This document shows positions 45,552-54,437 of a stretch of DNA of 64,000 nucleotides, in pieces (positions within the stretch are counted from its first letter, which is position 1; each line of letters opens with the position of its first letter). The notes below the pieces were generated by a model, which was given only the letters and a program-made list of their open reading frames with translations, ran no database searches and was not told where the DNA came from. Source of the stretch: DALYJJ01 sp033763935. Its GTDB lineage: Bacteria; Acidobacteriota; Terriglobia; Bryobacterales; Bryobacteraceae. The position numbers and the translations under genes are program-made. Location: the NCBI GenBank assembly GCA_033763935.1, contig JANRJO010000068.1, positions 124,001 to 188,000 on the forward strand. Direction: 5' to 3'.

Positions 45552-48131
45552 ATGCGACTCCTGCTTGCAGTACTCATTCTGCAGTTCGTAGCCGCCGCCC
45601 AGAACCTCACCGTCGCCGACTCCTCCGGCGCTCCCGTCGACGCCGCTGTCACGCTCTCCACACCCTCCGGCGCCGTCCTCTACCGCGGCCGTACCTCTGC
45701 CGGCCGCCTCACTCTTCCCAACGTCCCTGCCGGCTCGTATCTGTTGGAACTCGCCGCCCCCGGCCTCGAACCTGTGCAGACGGTCTATCGCGCCGGCGAC
45801 GTATCCGTCACGCTCCAGCCCGCCACCATCCGAACCACCGTCAACGTCCTGGCCGCCCGCGGCTTCGCCGAGGAAGAAAAGGAAACTGCCTCTCTCGTAG
45901 CCGTCCGTCGCGCGCTTCCGCCCGGCCCCGCGCCCACCATCGGCAACGCTCTCGAGGCTCTCCCCGGGATCATGATTCAGCAGTCCACCTACGGCCAGGT
46001 CTCGCCCTTCCTGCGCGGCCTCACCGGTTACCAGGTGCTGAACCTCGTCGATGGCGTTCGCTTCAATAACTCCACCTTCCGCTCCGGCCCGAACCAGTAC
46101 CTCGCCTTCGTTGAGCCCGGGCAGGCGCGCCAGGTGGAAGTCGCCCTCGGTCCGGCCGGCGCCACCTACGGCAGCGACGCCATGGGCGGCGCCATACAGG
46201 TCATCACCCCCCGCGCCAACTTCGCCTCGCGCGGTGGCGAACTCACTCTCTTCGGCGCCACCGCCGACCGCTCCGGCGGCTTCTCCGCCCGGTACGGCAT
46301 CGGCGGCGAGAACGCCGCTTGGCTTGCCGGCGTGAGCGGCCGCCGCCACAACGATCTCCGCGCCGGCGCCGGGCTCGACTCCCGCAACGTCTTCCACCGC
46401 CTCTTCGGCCTCCCTCTCGAAGACGTTCGCTCGCTGCTCGGCGACACCCTCCAGGACACCGGCTTCTCCCAGTACGGCGCCCACACCCGCCTGTCGCTCC
46501 GCCTGCCCCGCCAGAACAACGTCAGCCTCTGGTACCAGAACAGCAACCTCGAAGGGGTCCGCGGCTACAAAGACCTCTACGGCGGCCTCGGCCGCGTGCA
46601 GTCGGACTTCGAACCCCAGCGCCTCCACTTCCTCTACGGGCGCTGGGAGCGCCTCGCCCTCGGCCCGCTCGCGTCCCTCAGCGCCACCGTCTCGCTGAAC
46701 TCGCAGTACGACGGATCCATCCGCCGCAACCTCCGCTTCACCGACCCCGAAACCGACGACCGTGTCCGCGTCAACTCCTACGGCTATACCGTGCAGGCCA
46801 CCACCGTGCTCCCGGGAAATCAGGCCTTCGTGGCCGGCGCCGAGGTCTACGATGAACACGTGCTCGCCCGCCGCAGCATCGCCGGCCGGGAAGCTCGTCC
46901 CCTCTATCCGAATGGCTCGCGCTACACCACCTTCGCCGGCTTCGCCCAGGACACCGTGCAATGGCAGCGGCTTCGTCTGCAAGGCGGGCTGCGGCTCACC
47001 GGGATTCGCTTCGAGTCCCCCAACTCGCCGCTCGTCCCCACCTTCGGCGACCTGACCTTCAACGCCAGCGCCCTCTACCAAGCCACGCGCCACTTTAGCC
47101 TCATCGGCATCGCCAGCCGCGGCTTCCGCGCGCCCAACTTGAACGACATCGGCGCCATCGGCCTCAATGACCTCGGCTATGAGATCCCGGTCGCCGAAGC
47201 GCTCGGCGCCGGCGTGCTCCTCGCCGACAACGCGGGCGAGTCCGCATTGCCCACCGGCCGCGGCATCGCCGCCCTCGGTCCCGAGCGCCTGATGAATTAC
47301 GAACTGGGCGTCCGCTTCGAAGCCGGCCGTTTCTACGCGCGCGTCCACGGCTTCGACGCCGAATTGTACGATCCCATCGTGCGCCGCACGCTGCTGTTCC
47401 CCGCCTCCGCTCCGCCCACGTCGCTCGCGGGACTGCCCGTCAGCGTCCTCCCACCCACCCCCGCTCAGTCCGCCGCCGGCGTAGTCATGGTCGCCACCGC
47501 CTTCGATCCGCGGGGCGTAAAGGCGTTCGTCAACGACGGCCAATCGCGGTACTACGGCCTCGAAAGCGTCTGGCGCGTCCGCCTCAACACCCGCTGGTCC
47601 GCCGCGGGCAACTACTCCATCCTCGCGGGCCGCGACCTCAACCCGAATCGCCCCATCCGCCGGCTCCCCCCACAGCAAGGGCTCGTCGCCCTGCGATACA
47701 CACCGTCCGGCCGCCGCCCGTGGTTCGAGGTCAGCGGCGTCTTCTCGGGCCAACAGCGCCGCCTCAGCGGCGGCGACCTCGACGACGAACGCATCGGCGC
47801 CAGCCGCCGCCGCCGCGACATCGCCGACTTTTTCAACGGCTCCCTGGCCGCGCCATTCCTCGCCGGTGGGCGCTTCTCACCCACCGGCGAGACGCTCCTG
47901 GAGATTCAGAACCGCGTGCTGCCGGGGGTCGACGACAACACGCGCGTTCCTCTTCTCCGCGGGAATCCAGGTTGGGCCACGCTGAACGTGACCGCCGGCT
48001 ACCCGCTCGGCGAACGCCTCTCCCTACAGTTCGCCTTCACGAACATCACCGACGCCAACTACCGCGTGCATGGCTCCGGCGCCGATAGCCCCGGCCGCAA
48101 CGCCTGGCTCGGCCTTCGCTGGCTCTTCTAA
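45552..48131 (+). CDS. TonB-dependent receptor
   Basis: An 859-residue outer-membrane receptor. The signal peptide is MRLLLAVLILQFVAAAQNLT. A carboxypeptidase-regulatory-like module spans about 20-90 (NVPAGSYLLELAAPGLEPV). The plug is at about 110-230 (IGNALEALPGIMIQQSTYGQ, PFLRGLTGYQVLNLVDGVRF, YGSDAMGGAIQVITPRA). A 22-strand barrel ends with a final GLRWLF. A TonB box cannot be pinned down. It should bind and import an iron complex, vitamin or glycan across the outer membrane. No iron-uptake neighbours reveal the ligand. Its 3' end overlaps the convergent regulator by 4 bp. Confidence 0.93.
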   Translation: MRLLLAVLILQFVAAAQNLTVADSSGAPVDAAVTLSTPSGAVLYRGRTSAGRLTLPNVPAGSYLLELAAPGLEPVQTVYRAGDVSVTLQPATIRTTVNVLAARGFAEEEKETASLVAVRRALPPGPAPTIGNALEALPGIMIQQSTYGQVSPFLRGLTGYQVLNLVDGVRFNNSTFRSGPNQYLAFVEPGQARQVEVALGPAGATYGSDAMGGAIQVITPRANFASRGGELTLFGATADRSGGFSARYGIGGENAAWLAGVSGRRHNDLRAGAGLDSRNVFHRLFGLPLEDVRSLLGDTLQDTGFSQYGAHTRLSLRLPRQNNVSLWYQNSNLEGVRGYKDLYGGLGRVQSDFEPQRLHFLYGRWERLALGPLASLSATVSLNSQYDGSIRRNLRFTDPETDDRVRVNSYGYTVQATTVLPGNQAFVAGAEVYDEHVLARRSIAGREARPLYPNGSRYTTFAGFAQDTVQWQRLRLQGGLRLTGIRFESPNSPLVPTFGDLTFNASALYQATRHFSLIGIASRGFRAPNLNDIGAIGLNDLGYEIPVAEALGAGVLLADNAGESALPTGRGIAALGPERLMNYELGVRFEAGRFYARVHGFDAELYDPIVRRTLLFPASAPPTSLAGLPVSVLPPTPAQSAAGVVMVATAFDPRGVKAFVNDGQSRYYGLESVWRVRLNTRWSAAGNYSILAGRDLNPNRPIRRLPPQQGLVALRYTPSGRRPWFEVSGVFSGQQRRLSGGDLDDERIGASRRRRDIADFFNGSLAAPFLAGGRFSPTGETLLEIQNRVLPGVDDNTRVPLLRGNPGWATLNVTAGYPLGERLSLQFAFTNITDANYRVHGSGADSPGRNAWLGLRWLF

Positions 48132-49441
48132 TCGCTGCCGGCCGCGCTTGCCAGGTCCCGCTTGTGCAGCCCGTGCTTCTCCATCCGGTAGATCAGCGTC
48201 TTCCGGCTCAGGCTCAGGTACCGCGCCGCGTGCGTCTGGTTCCAGTTGAACTTCTGCAGCGCCCGGAACAGAAGCTCCTTCTCCACCGCCTCCAGGCTGA
48301 TGCCGTGCGGCGGCAGCTCCAGGTGAATCACTTCCAGGATCGGGCGCTCCCGGCGCAGGAAGTTCGGAAGATCAGCCGTCGACAACTGCCCGCCCTGTGC
48401 CAGCGCTACCAGCCTGTCCATCACACTGCGCAGCTCCTCCACGTTGCCCGGCCACGTGTAGCTCTTCAGCTCCTGCAGCAGCGCCGGGGTCAGCTCCGTG
48501 CGAGGGCGCCCATTCCGCGCCTCACTCTCCATTGCGAACTGCGCGGCCAGCGCCGGCAAATCCTCCAGCCGCTCGCGCAGCGGCGGCAGTTCGATTTGCA
48601 CCGAACCCAGCCGGTAGTACAAGTCGGCCCGGAACCGGCCGTCTTCCACCGCCTCGCCTAGGTTGCTCTGGGTCCCCGCAATCACTCGCACGTCAACATC
48701 GCTCTCCAGCAAACGCAGCAAGCGAACCTGCTGCGTCGACGTCAGCGCCGAGGCCTCCTCCACGTACAGCGTGCCGCCCTCTGCCTTCTTCCCATCTTCC
48801 CCGTCCCACACCACGAACGGCCCGTCGCGCCGCACGCTGTTGCGATGAATCGCCTCCGCCAGCGCCGCCTTGCCGGTTCCCGTCTCCCCGCGCAGCAGGA
48901 TGGTCGCCTCGGACTCCGCCGCCCGCGCCGCCGTGCCCAGCGCGGCCAGGAAGGCGGGCGACTGCCCCACCAGGCTGTCAAACCCCGCTCGGCGCTCCAT
49001 CTCCGCCCGAGCCTCCCGCTGCCGCTCATTCCGCCGGCGCAGCGCCGCTGCTTGGCGCACCGACTGCTCCAGCCGCTCCGCCGAAGCGCTCTGCGAGAGG
49101 AAATCGTACGCCCCCTCCCGCATCGCCTCCACCGCCGACTCGAGCGACTCCGGCCCCATCACAATCACCGGCGTTCCAGCCGCCGCCTTCGTCAGCCGCC
49201 GCAGCGCGGCCCAGTCCTGCTCCGCTTCACCGGTCTGCACAAGTACCACCACGTCATGCCGCCGCCGCTCCAGCAATGCGGCCCCCTCCGCTGCGCTCGC
49301 CGCCCCGGAGACCAGATAGCCGGCCTGCTCCAGCACCTCACCTTGCTGAGTGCTTGGTCCCACCACCAGTACCCGCCGCTCGAGAGCCGAAGGGGAGGGG
49401 ATCGACTGTAACGATGCTACTGCCTGTGTGATAACCGCCAT
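48128..49441 (-). CDS. Degenerate NtrC-like regulator lacking GAFTGA
   Basis: A 437-residue protein. The receiver-like N-terminus (RRVLVVGPSTQQGEVLEQAG) lacks the acidic pair, and the phospho-acceptor region reads HDVVVLVQTGE without an Asp at the site. The AAA+ domain keeps Walker A (GETGTGKA) and a Walker B variant (GGTLYVEEASAL, EE for DE), but the segment between them is only about 30 residues (PFVVWDGEDGKKAEGG) and the GAFTGA loop is missing. Arginine and sensor elements (FRADLYYRLGSVQIELPPLRER) remain. The C-terminal Fis-type HTH is intact (NWNQTHAARYLSLSRKTLIYRMEKHGL). It is probably a DNA-binding regulator that does not touch sigma-54. Confidence 0.85.
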   Translation of the reverse strand: MAVITQAVASLQSIPSPSALERRVLVVGPSTQQGEVLEQAGYLVSGAASAAEGAALLERRRHDVVVLVQTGEAEQDWAALRRLTKAAAGTPVIVMGPESLESAVEAMREGAYDFLSQSASAERLEQSVRQAAALRRRNERQREARAEMERRAGFDSLVGQSPAFLAALGTAARAAESEATILLRGETGTGKAALAEAIHRNSVRRDGPFVVWDGEDGKKAEGGTLYVEEASALTSTQQVRLLRLLESDVDVRVIAGTQSNLGEAVEDGRFRADLYYRLGSVQIELPPLRERLEDLPALAAQFAMESEARNGRPRTELTPALLQELKSYTWPGNVEELRSVMDRLVALAQGGQLSTADLPNFLRRERPILEVIHLELPPHGISLEAVEKELLFRALQKFNWNQTHAARYLSLSRKTLIYRMEKHGLHKRDLASAAGSD

Positions 49442-49546
49442 ACGGATTGCCAGATTTGGTCCTCGATCCTAAGTTTACGAAACCTTCATGTATTGGTCTA
49501 ATAGATAGTTTGGAAGTAACAGTTCGATTTTTTCGAGGGGTTCGGG

Positions 49547-50455
49547 ATGGCGCAGGATTGGCTCAACTACCACCATTTGTTGTATTTCTATACAGTCGCG
49601 CGAGAGGGCAGCGTCGCAGCCGCCAGCCGTCACCTCTCGCTCGCCCAGCCCACCATCAGCAGCCAGATCCGGTCCCTGGAAGACAGCCTCGGTGGTAAGC
49701 TCTTCGCCCGCTCTGGCCGCGGACTCGTCCTTTCGGACTTCGGACGCCTCATCTATCGCTATGCGGAGGACATCTTCTCCGCCGGACGCGAACTCCAGGA
49801 CGTCATCAAGGGGCGGCCGCCGGGCGGCATCATGCGGCTCGCCGTCGGCATCTCGGACGCCATGCAGAAGCTCGTCGCCCACCGGATCCTCGAGCCGGTC
49901 CTCCGCCTGCAGGAGCCGGTCCGCATGATCTGTCATGAGGGCAAGCCGGAACACCTTCTGGCCGACCTTCGAACTCGCTCGCTCGACGTGATCCTGGCCG
50001 ACTCGCCCATGAACCCCCGCCCGGGGACCACCGTGTTTAACCACTTGCTGGGAAGTTGCGGCACCGCTTTTCTTGCCGCACCTTCCCTCGCCTCCCGCTA
50101 CCGCCGCAACTTCCCGGAGTCGCTGCACCGCGCCCCGTGCCTGCTCCCCGCCGGCAGTGCGTACCGCTTATCCCTCGACCAATGGCTCTCCAGCCGCCAG
50201 ATTGAGCCGCACATAGTGGCCGAGTTCGACGACAACGCCCTGCTCAAAGTCTTTGGCCAAAACGGGGCCGGCATCTTCCCGGTGCCCGCGGTCATCGAGA
50301 AGGAGGTCCGCTCCATGTACAAGGTCTCCCTGGTCGGCCGAACCAGCGCCGTGGTGGACCGCTTCTTCGCCATCTCCATCGAGCGCAAGTTCAAGCACCC
50401 GGCCGTCGTCGCCATCTCCGAGGCCGCCCGCTCCGAGCTCTTTCGCTCAAGCTGA
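49547..50455 (+). CDS. LysR-family regulator, NhaR-like
   Basis: A 302-residue regulator. WLNYHHLLYFYTVAREGSVAAASRHLSLAQPTISSQIRSLEDSLGGKLFAR is the NhaR-type helix-turn-helix (the WLNYHHL opening is characteristic). The C-terminal effector domain follows (LDVILADSPMNPRPGT, DDNALLKVFGQNGAGIFPVP). E. coli NhaR activates a Na+/H+ antiporter in response to sodium; no antiporter is next to it here, so the target is uncertain. GAGGGG precedes the ATG. The 105 bp between it and the divergent regulator hold a T-rich tract and likely shared promoters. Its stop overlaps the convergent glycosidase by 9 bp. Confidence 0.88.
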   Translation: MAQDWLNYHHLLYFYTVAREGSVAAASRHLSLAQPTISSQIRSLEDSLGGKLFARSGRGLVLSDFGRLIYRYAEDIFSAGRELQDVIKGRPPGGIMRLAVGISDAMQKLVAHRILEPVLRLQEPVRMICHEGKPEHLLADLRTRSLDVILADSPMNPRPGTTVFNHLLGSCGTAFLAAPSLASRYRRNFPESLHRAPCLLPAGSAYRLSLDQWLSSRQIEPHIVAEFDDNALLKVFGQNGAGIFPVPAVIEKEVRSMYKVSLVGRTSAVVDRFFAISIERKFKHPAVVAISEAARSELFRSS

Positions 50456-52483
50456 TTCGAGGCAGACCGCCTGGTGTCCTTGCACCCGGGGAACTTCGAA
50501 CCGCGCATAGCCGCCTTCGTAGCGGAACGCCACCGGCTGCCCCTCGGGAACCAGCGTCACCTTGGCAGGCCGCGCTGCCCGCACCGCGATCGAAACGCGC
50601 TCCAACAGCCCGGGCTCCTCGATGATGTCGATATTCGGCGCCCGGCGCGTCAGCGGATAGTAAAGCAGGTGCACGATGTGGCGCTTTGAACCTTGCCGCA
50701 ACAACGTCGCCTGTGCGGTTGAAGGCAGCCGCTCCGCCCGCAGCGAGGGCTCAGGCAGATAGGCGCTGAGCAAACGCGCCACCAGCAGCTTCTGAATGCC
50801 GAACGCGTCCTCCGAATACGAGCGGAAGAACGGGTTCGCAATGTACGTCACGCGCCCGCGGCGAGTAATCACCGGCTCGTCGGTCGCTGTCCCCGGCGGC
50901 GTTTGCTTATGCGAGCTGAACCGCTCCGCGCTTCGGTCGAAGTACGGATGCGTGTAAGTCGCAAGCACCTCCGTGCCCGGCTCGGCGGTCACGGAAGTCC
51001 CCCGCTGGTAGAGGAAGTAATTCTGATCGTCGATGCCCGGAAACGCTCCGGCCTTCAAACGGAAGTACTCCCCCTCGTACTTTGCCGGCCCGTTGTAGCG
51101 TACACCCACCTGGCTCAACGCGAACTGCCGCCTGCCGCCGTCCAGAAGACTGTGGTGCGAGAGAATCAGGTGGCCGCCCCCGGTCACGTACCGGTCGAGT
51201 TTCTCCACCAGTCCCGGAAACGGAGGAATCTCGTCCGGAACGATCACCACCTTGTACTTCGCCAGGTCCTCATCCAGGTCCAGCACGTTGAACTGCTGGT
51301 GCAGTTCCACCAACATGTTCGTGAACCCCTGGTCCACCGGCGTAATCTTCTGCGTCGTCTCGGACGCCACCACCGCCGTTGAGATCACTCCGATGTCGGC
51401 CACCGCGGTGACGCCTCTCGCCCAAGGCTCCAGCGCTTCCACCTTCGCGTACGTCTTTCCAATGCGATCGTACGTCACCGGATCCAGCCGCCCCCGCGGG
51501 TGCAGTTGATCGCCCACGCAGACCTTCGTTCCGTTGGCAAGGAAGTTGACGCATTCAAAGTCCAGCGCCGCCTGGTTCTTGATGCCCCCGAAGTCGCCCC
51601 ACGACTTGTGGAAGCGGCCCGTCATTCCCACCATGTCCTTCCCGAGCGTGCGCATGTACCGCACTCGCTGCTGGAAGTGCGAGTAACCCCAGCCGCCGGT
51701 CGGCAGCGATTCGATCTCGATATGGCTGTAATACGGAAGCTCGTCGCGCACGCCCACCACCAGGCGGCTGTTGTAGAACGTGAGCGCCTTCGGAAACCGC
51801 TTGTGGACAATCTCATTCAGCCGCCGTTCCACCCGCATCGCCACCGTCTTGTTGTGACGTCGGATCTCCGCTTCCGATTCGCCCAGCCCCAGCTTCGCGC
51901 GGTCCTCCCGGCACCATTGGCAATAGCAGCCCTGCGGCGGTTGCTTCAGGATGTCGAACCAGGCGCCGTCCGTCTCGTACTTCGAGAGAATCTCCTCGTT
52001 CTCACGAACCACCAGGTCCAGGTACGGCGTGTTCATGCAGAGGTTCGGCCACGCCGGCAGCGGGTCGCCCACCGCCTTCCCGTCGCGGCCCCGCCACAGC
52101 CACTCCGGGTGCTTGCGCGCGATGTCGACGTCCCATACCAGCGAGTAGTAGTAATTGATGTCGATGCCGTTCGCGCGGCACGCCTTCACCATGCCGCCCA
52201 GCAGGTCCTTCTTCAAGTGCGGATGCGGCCGTCCCACCTTCGCGTCGTAGTACGACCACCCGTGGTGGCACTTGGCGAACACGTTGATGGAGTTAACGCG
52301 CGCCTTCTTGAGCGTAGCTGCGAACTCCCCGCCGTCGAAGTCCGCGCCGATATCCGGGATGTGCTCGCTGGTGTGAAAGTCCAGATGAACCTGGCGAAAC
52401 GGCAACTCCTCCGCGGCGGCGGCCTTCATCCGGCTGCTCGCGATCGCCGTGACCGTGGAGAGCAGGAACGTCCTTCTCTGCAT
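50447..52483 (-). CDS. Tat-exported glycoside-hydrolase-like protein (GHL6 type with trimerisation-like domain)
   Basis: I take ATG 52483, giving 678 residues; ATGs at 52489 and 52492 are alternatives. The N-terminus MQRRTFLLSTVTAIASS is a Tat signal. The TIM-barrel part has QVHLDFHTSEHIPDIGADFD, VNSINVFAKCHHGWSYYD and DINYYYSLVWD, matching the hypothetical glycosyl hydrolase 6 family (fucosidase-like). The later region (VVIVPDEIPPFPGLVEKLDR, GGHLILSHHSLLDGG) resembles the trimerisation domain of GH42-type enzymes. A catalytic pair is not identified with confidence. It lies 13 bp after the acid phosphatase gene. Confidence 0.8.
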   Translation of the reverse strand: MQRRTFLLSTVTAIASSRMKAAAAEELPFRQVHLDFHTSEHIPDIGADFDGGEFAATLKKARVNSINVFAKCHHGWSYYDAKVGRPHPHLKKDLLGGMVKACRANGIDINYYYSLVWDVDIARKHPEWLWRGRDGKAVGDPLPAWPNLCMNTPYLDLVVRENEEILSKYETDGAWFDILKQPPQGCYCQWCREDRAKLGLGESEAEIRRHNKTVAMRVERRLNEIVHKRFPKALTFYNSRLVVGVRDELPYYSHIEIESLPTGGWGYSHFQQRVRYMRTLGKDMVGMTGRFHKSWGDFGGIKNQAALDFECVNFLANGTKVCVGDQLHPRGRLDPVTYDRIGKTYAKVEALEPWARGVTAVADIGVISTAVVASETTQKITPVDQGFTNMLVELHQQFNVLDLDEDLAKYKVVIVPDEIPPFPGLVEKLDRYVTGGGHLILSHHSLLDGGRRQFALSQVGVRYNGPAKYEGEYFRLKAGAFPGIDDQNYFLYQRGTSVTAEPGTEVLATYTHPYFDRSAERFSSHKQTPPGTATDEPVITRRGRVTYIANPFFRSYSEDAFGIQKLLVARLLSAYLPEPSLRAERLPSTAQATLLRQGSKRHIVHLLYYPLTRRAPNIDIIEEPGLLERVSIAVRAARPAKVTLVPEGQPVAFRYEGGYARFEVPRVQGHQAVCLESA

Positions 52484-52496
52484 GCCCATCATCCTC

Positions 52497-53297
52497 TCAC
52501 TTCCGCAGCGATTCGTACTTCCGCCCCAGCACCTGCTCGCGCGACAGCGTGCGGTCGAAGCCGTAGAGCGCGGCCTCCCAGGAGCCGTAGGTGGGATTCG
52601 GAATCAGGAACCACGTCGAACCCCAATTTGCCGCGCCTAGCTTCTCCAGTTCCGCGCGCTTCTCGAGCGCTACATACGCCGGCACAAAGTCGTTGAAGTC
52701 GTCGCCCATCAGCATCACTACGCGGAAGCTCTTGGCCACGTGCTCGCGCCGCGCCTGCTTGTCGGAGGTCCAACCGTTCTCCCCCGCCGTCAGCAGGACG
52801 TCCATATCGTCCCTCCAGGGAAAGTCGAACTTCTGGAGGTTCTTCTTCGTCGCAGCCTCCTCCTCGGCGTGCCGCCGGTTGGTCACGTAGAAGACGGTGA
52901 CGCCTCGCGAAGCGGCGTACCGCAAGAACTCGAGCGCCCCGGGGATCGGCTCCGCCTTCCCTTCATTCACCCATTCGGTCCACGACTTCGGGTCCCAGTT
53001 AATGCCGCGGTCCACCATGCGCGCCTGGAACGGGCTGTTGTCGAGCAGTGTCTCGTCGATATCGCTGACAATCGCCGGCTTCAGCTTCTGATACTTCCCC
53101 GTCTGGCTGACCGCCGTCCACTTCTTGTTTCTGAGCGCCAGGTCCAACGCCAGCTTCGCGCCGCGAAAGATGGTCTGCGTCGCCCCGCGATACTCCGCCG
53201 CCGACTGCGACCACAAAGTCGCGTTGAGGTTCTCGTGCGTCTTGAGCGTCTGCGCGCACAGCGCGCCCGTGGCGAACAGCAATAGGACAATACGCAT
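52497..53297 (-). CDS. HAD-IIIB acid phosphatase, lipoprotein e(P4)-like
   Basis: ATG 53297 gives 266 residues; a GTG at 53306 would add three. The signal peptide is MRIVLLLFATGALCAQTLK, and a Cys in the LCAQ position suggests possible lipoprotein processing. The HAD core has AIVSDIDETLLDNSPFQARM (DxDET), VFYVTNRRHAEE and MLMGDDFNDFVPAY. This matches the class C acid phosphatase/e(P4) group, which dephosphorylates nucleotides and small phosphates outside the cytoplasm. It is followed at 13 bp by the exported glycosidase. Confidence 0.88.
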   Translation of the reverse strand: MRIVLLLFATGALCAQTLKTHENLNATLWSQSAAEYRGATQTIFRGAKLALDLALRNKKWTAVSQTGKYQKLKPAIVSDIDETLLDNSPFQARMVDRGINWDPKSWTEWVNEGKAEPIPGALEFLRYAASRGVTVFYVTNRRHAEEEAATKKNLQKFDFPWRDDMDVLLTAGENGWTSDKQARREHVAKSFRVVMLMGDDFNDFVPAYVALEKRAELEKLGAANWGSTWFLIPNPTYGSWEAALYGFDRTLSREQVLGRKYESLRK

Positions 53298-53327
53298 GGC
53301 TTGCACTTATGATAAACGTCGAAACCG

Positions 53328-54437
53328 ATGGATCTCGACCTCGACCTGCGGCACATGCCCCCGCCTCCGTTGCGGAAGGATTACAGAATCGGCGCCATCG
53401 GCGCGGGCTTTATCATGCGAGACGTTCACCTGGTGGCGTACCACCGCGCCGGCTTCCCCGTTGCCGCCATTACCAGCGCTAACCCGGACCAGGCCGCGGA
53501 AGTCGCCCGGGCACGCTCCGTCCCCAACGTCCACGCCACCTGGCAGCAACTGCTCGACGACCCCGAGGTGGATGTGCTCGACATCGCCGTTCCGCCGCAC
53601 GCGCAGCCGGAGATCATCTACGAAGCCGCCCGCCGCGGCCGGGTCAAGGGCATCCTCGCGCAGAAGCCTCTTGCCCTCTCCTACGGCGAAGCGTTTTCCG
53701 TCGTCGCCGCCTGTGAGCGCGCGGGCATCACGCTCGCCGTCAATCAGAACATGCGCTATGACCAGTCGATCCGCGCCTTGAAAACCCTGCTCTCGCGCGG
53801 CTGGCTGGGCGAACCCGTCCTCGCCACCATCGACATGCGCGCCATCCCGCACTGGCAGCCATGGGTGCGCGACTACGGCCGCCTCACGCTCTCCGTCATG
53901 AGCATCCATCACCTCGATACCTTCCGCTACCTCTTCGGCGACCCGGAATGCGTCTACGTCAGCGCCCGCCCCGACCCGCGCACCAAATTCCCGCACCGGG
54001 ATGGCATCGCGCTCTACATTCTGGAGTACGACGGCGGTTTCCGCGCCAGCGCTTGGGACGACGTGTGGGCGGGCCCCGCGCGAGAAGGCGCCGCCGCCGA
54101 TCTCTACATCAAGTGGCGCGTCGAAGGCACCGAAGGGGCGGCCCAGGGAACCATCGGCTGGCCTGGCTATCCCAACGCTGTGCCGTCCACCATCCAGTTC
54201 GCCACGCGCCGCCACCCCGGCGCCTGGATCTCGCCCTCGTGGAGCGAAGTCTGGTTCCCTGACGCCTTCCAGGGCACCATGGGTGAGCTCTTCGACAGCC
54301 TCGCCACCGCCCGCGAGCCTTCGCACAGCGGCCGGGAAAACCTCCGCACCGTCGCGCTGGTCGACGCCTGCTATCGATCGCTTGACGAGCACCGCCCCGT
54401 TGTCATCCGGGAGATCTTAGGAGCAGCCGCATCATGA
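53328..54437 (+). CDS. Gfo/Idh/MocA family oxidoreductase
   Basis: A 369-residue NAD(P)-dependent sugar or inositol dehydrogenase. The Rossmann motif is RIGAIGAGFIMRDVHLVAYH near residue 20, followed by DPEVDVLDIAVPPHAQPEII and VKGILAQKPLALSY (the conserved EKP-like block reads QKP). The active-site area SVMSIHHLDTFRYLFGDPE is present. The QKP in place of EKP occurs in some subfamilies. It overlaps the downstream TIM-barrel isomerase by 4 bp (ATGA), a standard pairing in inositol or sugar-acid breakdown. Cytoplasmic. Confidence 0.9.
   Translation: MDLDLDLRHMPPPPLRKDYRIGAIGAGFIMRDVHLVAYHRAGFPVAAITSANPDQAAEVARARSVPNVHATWQQLLDDPEVDVLDIAVPPHAQPEIIYEAARRGRVKGILAQKPLALSYGEAFSVVAACERAGITLAVNQNMRYDQSIRALKTLLSRGWLGEPVLATIDMRAIPHWQPWVRDYGRLTLSVMSIHHLDTFRYLFGDPECVYVSARPDPRTKFPHRDGIALYILEYDGGFRASAWDDVWAGPAREGAAADLYIKWRVEGTEGAAQGTIGWPGYPNAVPSTIQFATRRHPGAWISPSWSEVWFPDAFQGTMGELFDSLATAREPSHSGRENLRTVALVDACYRSLDEHRPVVIREILGAAAS

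Noticed and set aside
45084..47753. 889-codon open frame on the minus strand opposite the TonB receptor
   Set aside because: It is a GC3 shadow: low-complexity Glu/Gly/Ala-rich translation with no domain, while the plus strand has a full receptor with plug and barrel.
49520..49540. TCGA-TTTTT-TCGA near the NhaR-like gene, as a terminator
   Set aside because: Four-base stem only, and located in the leader of the gene rather than after one.
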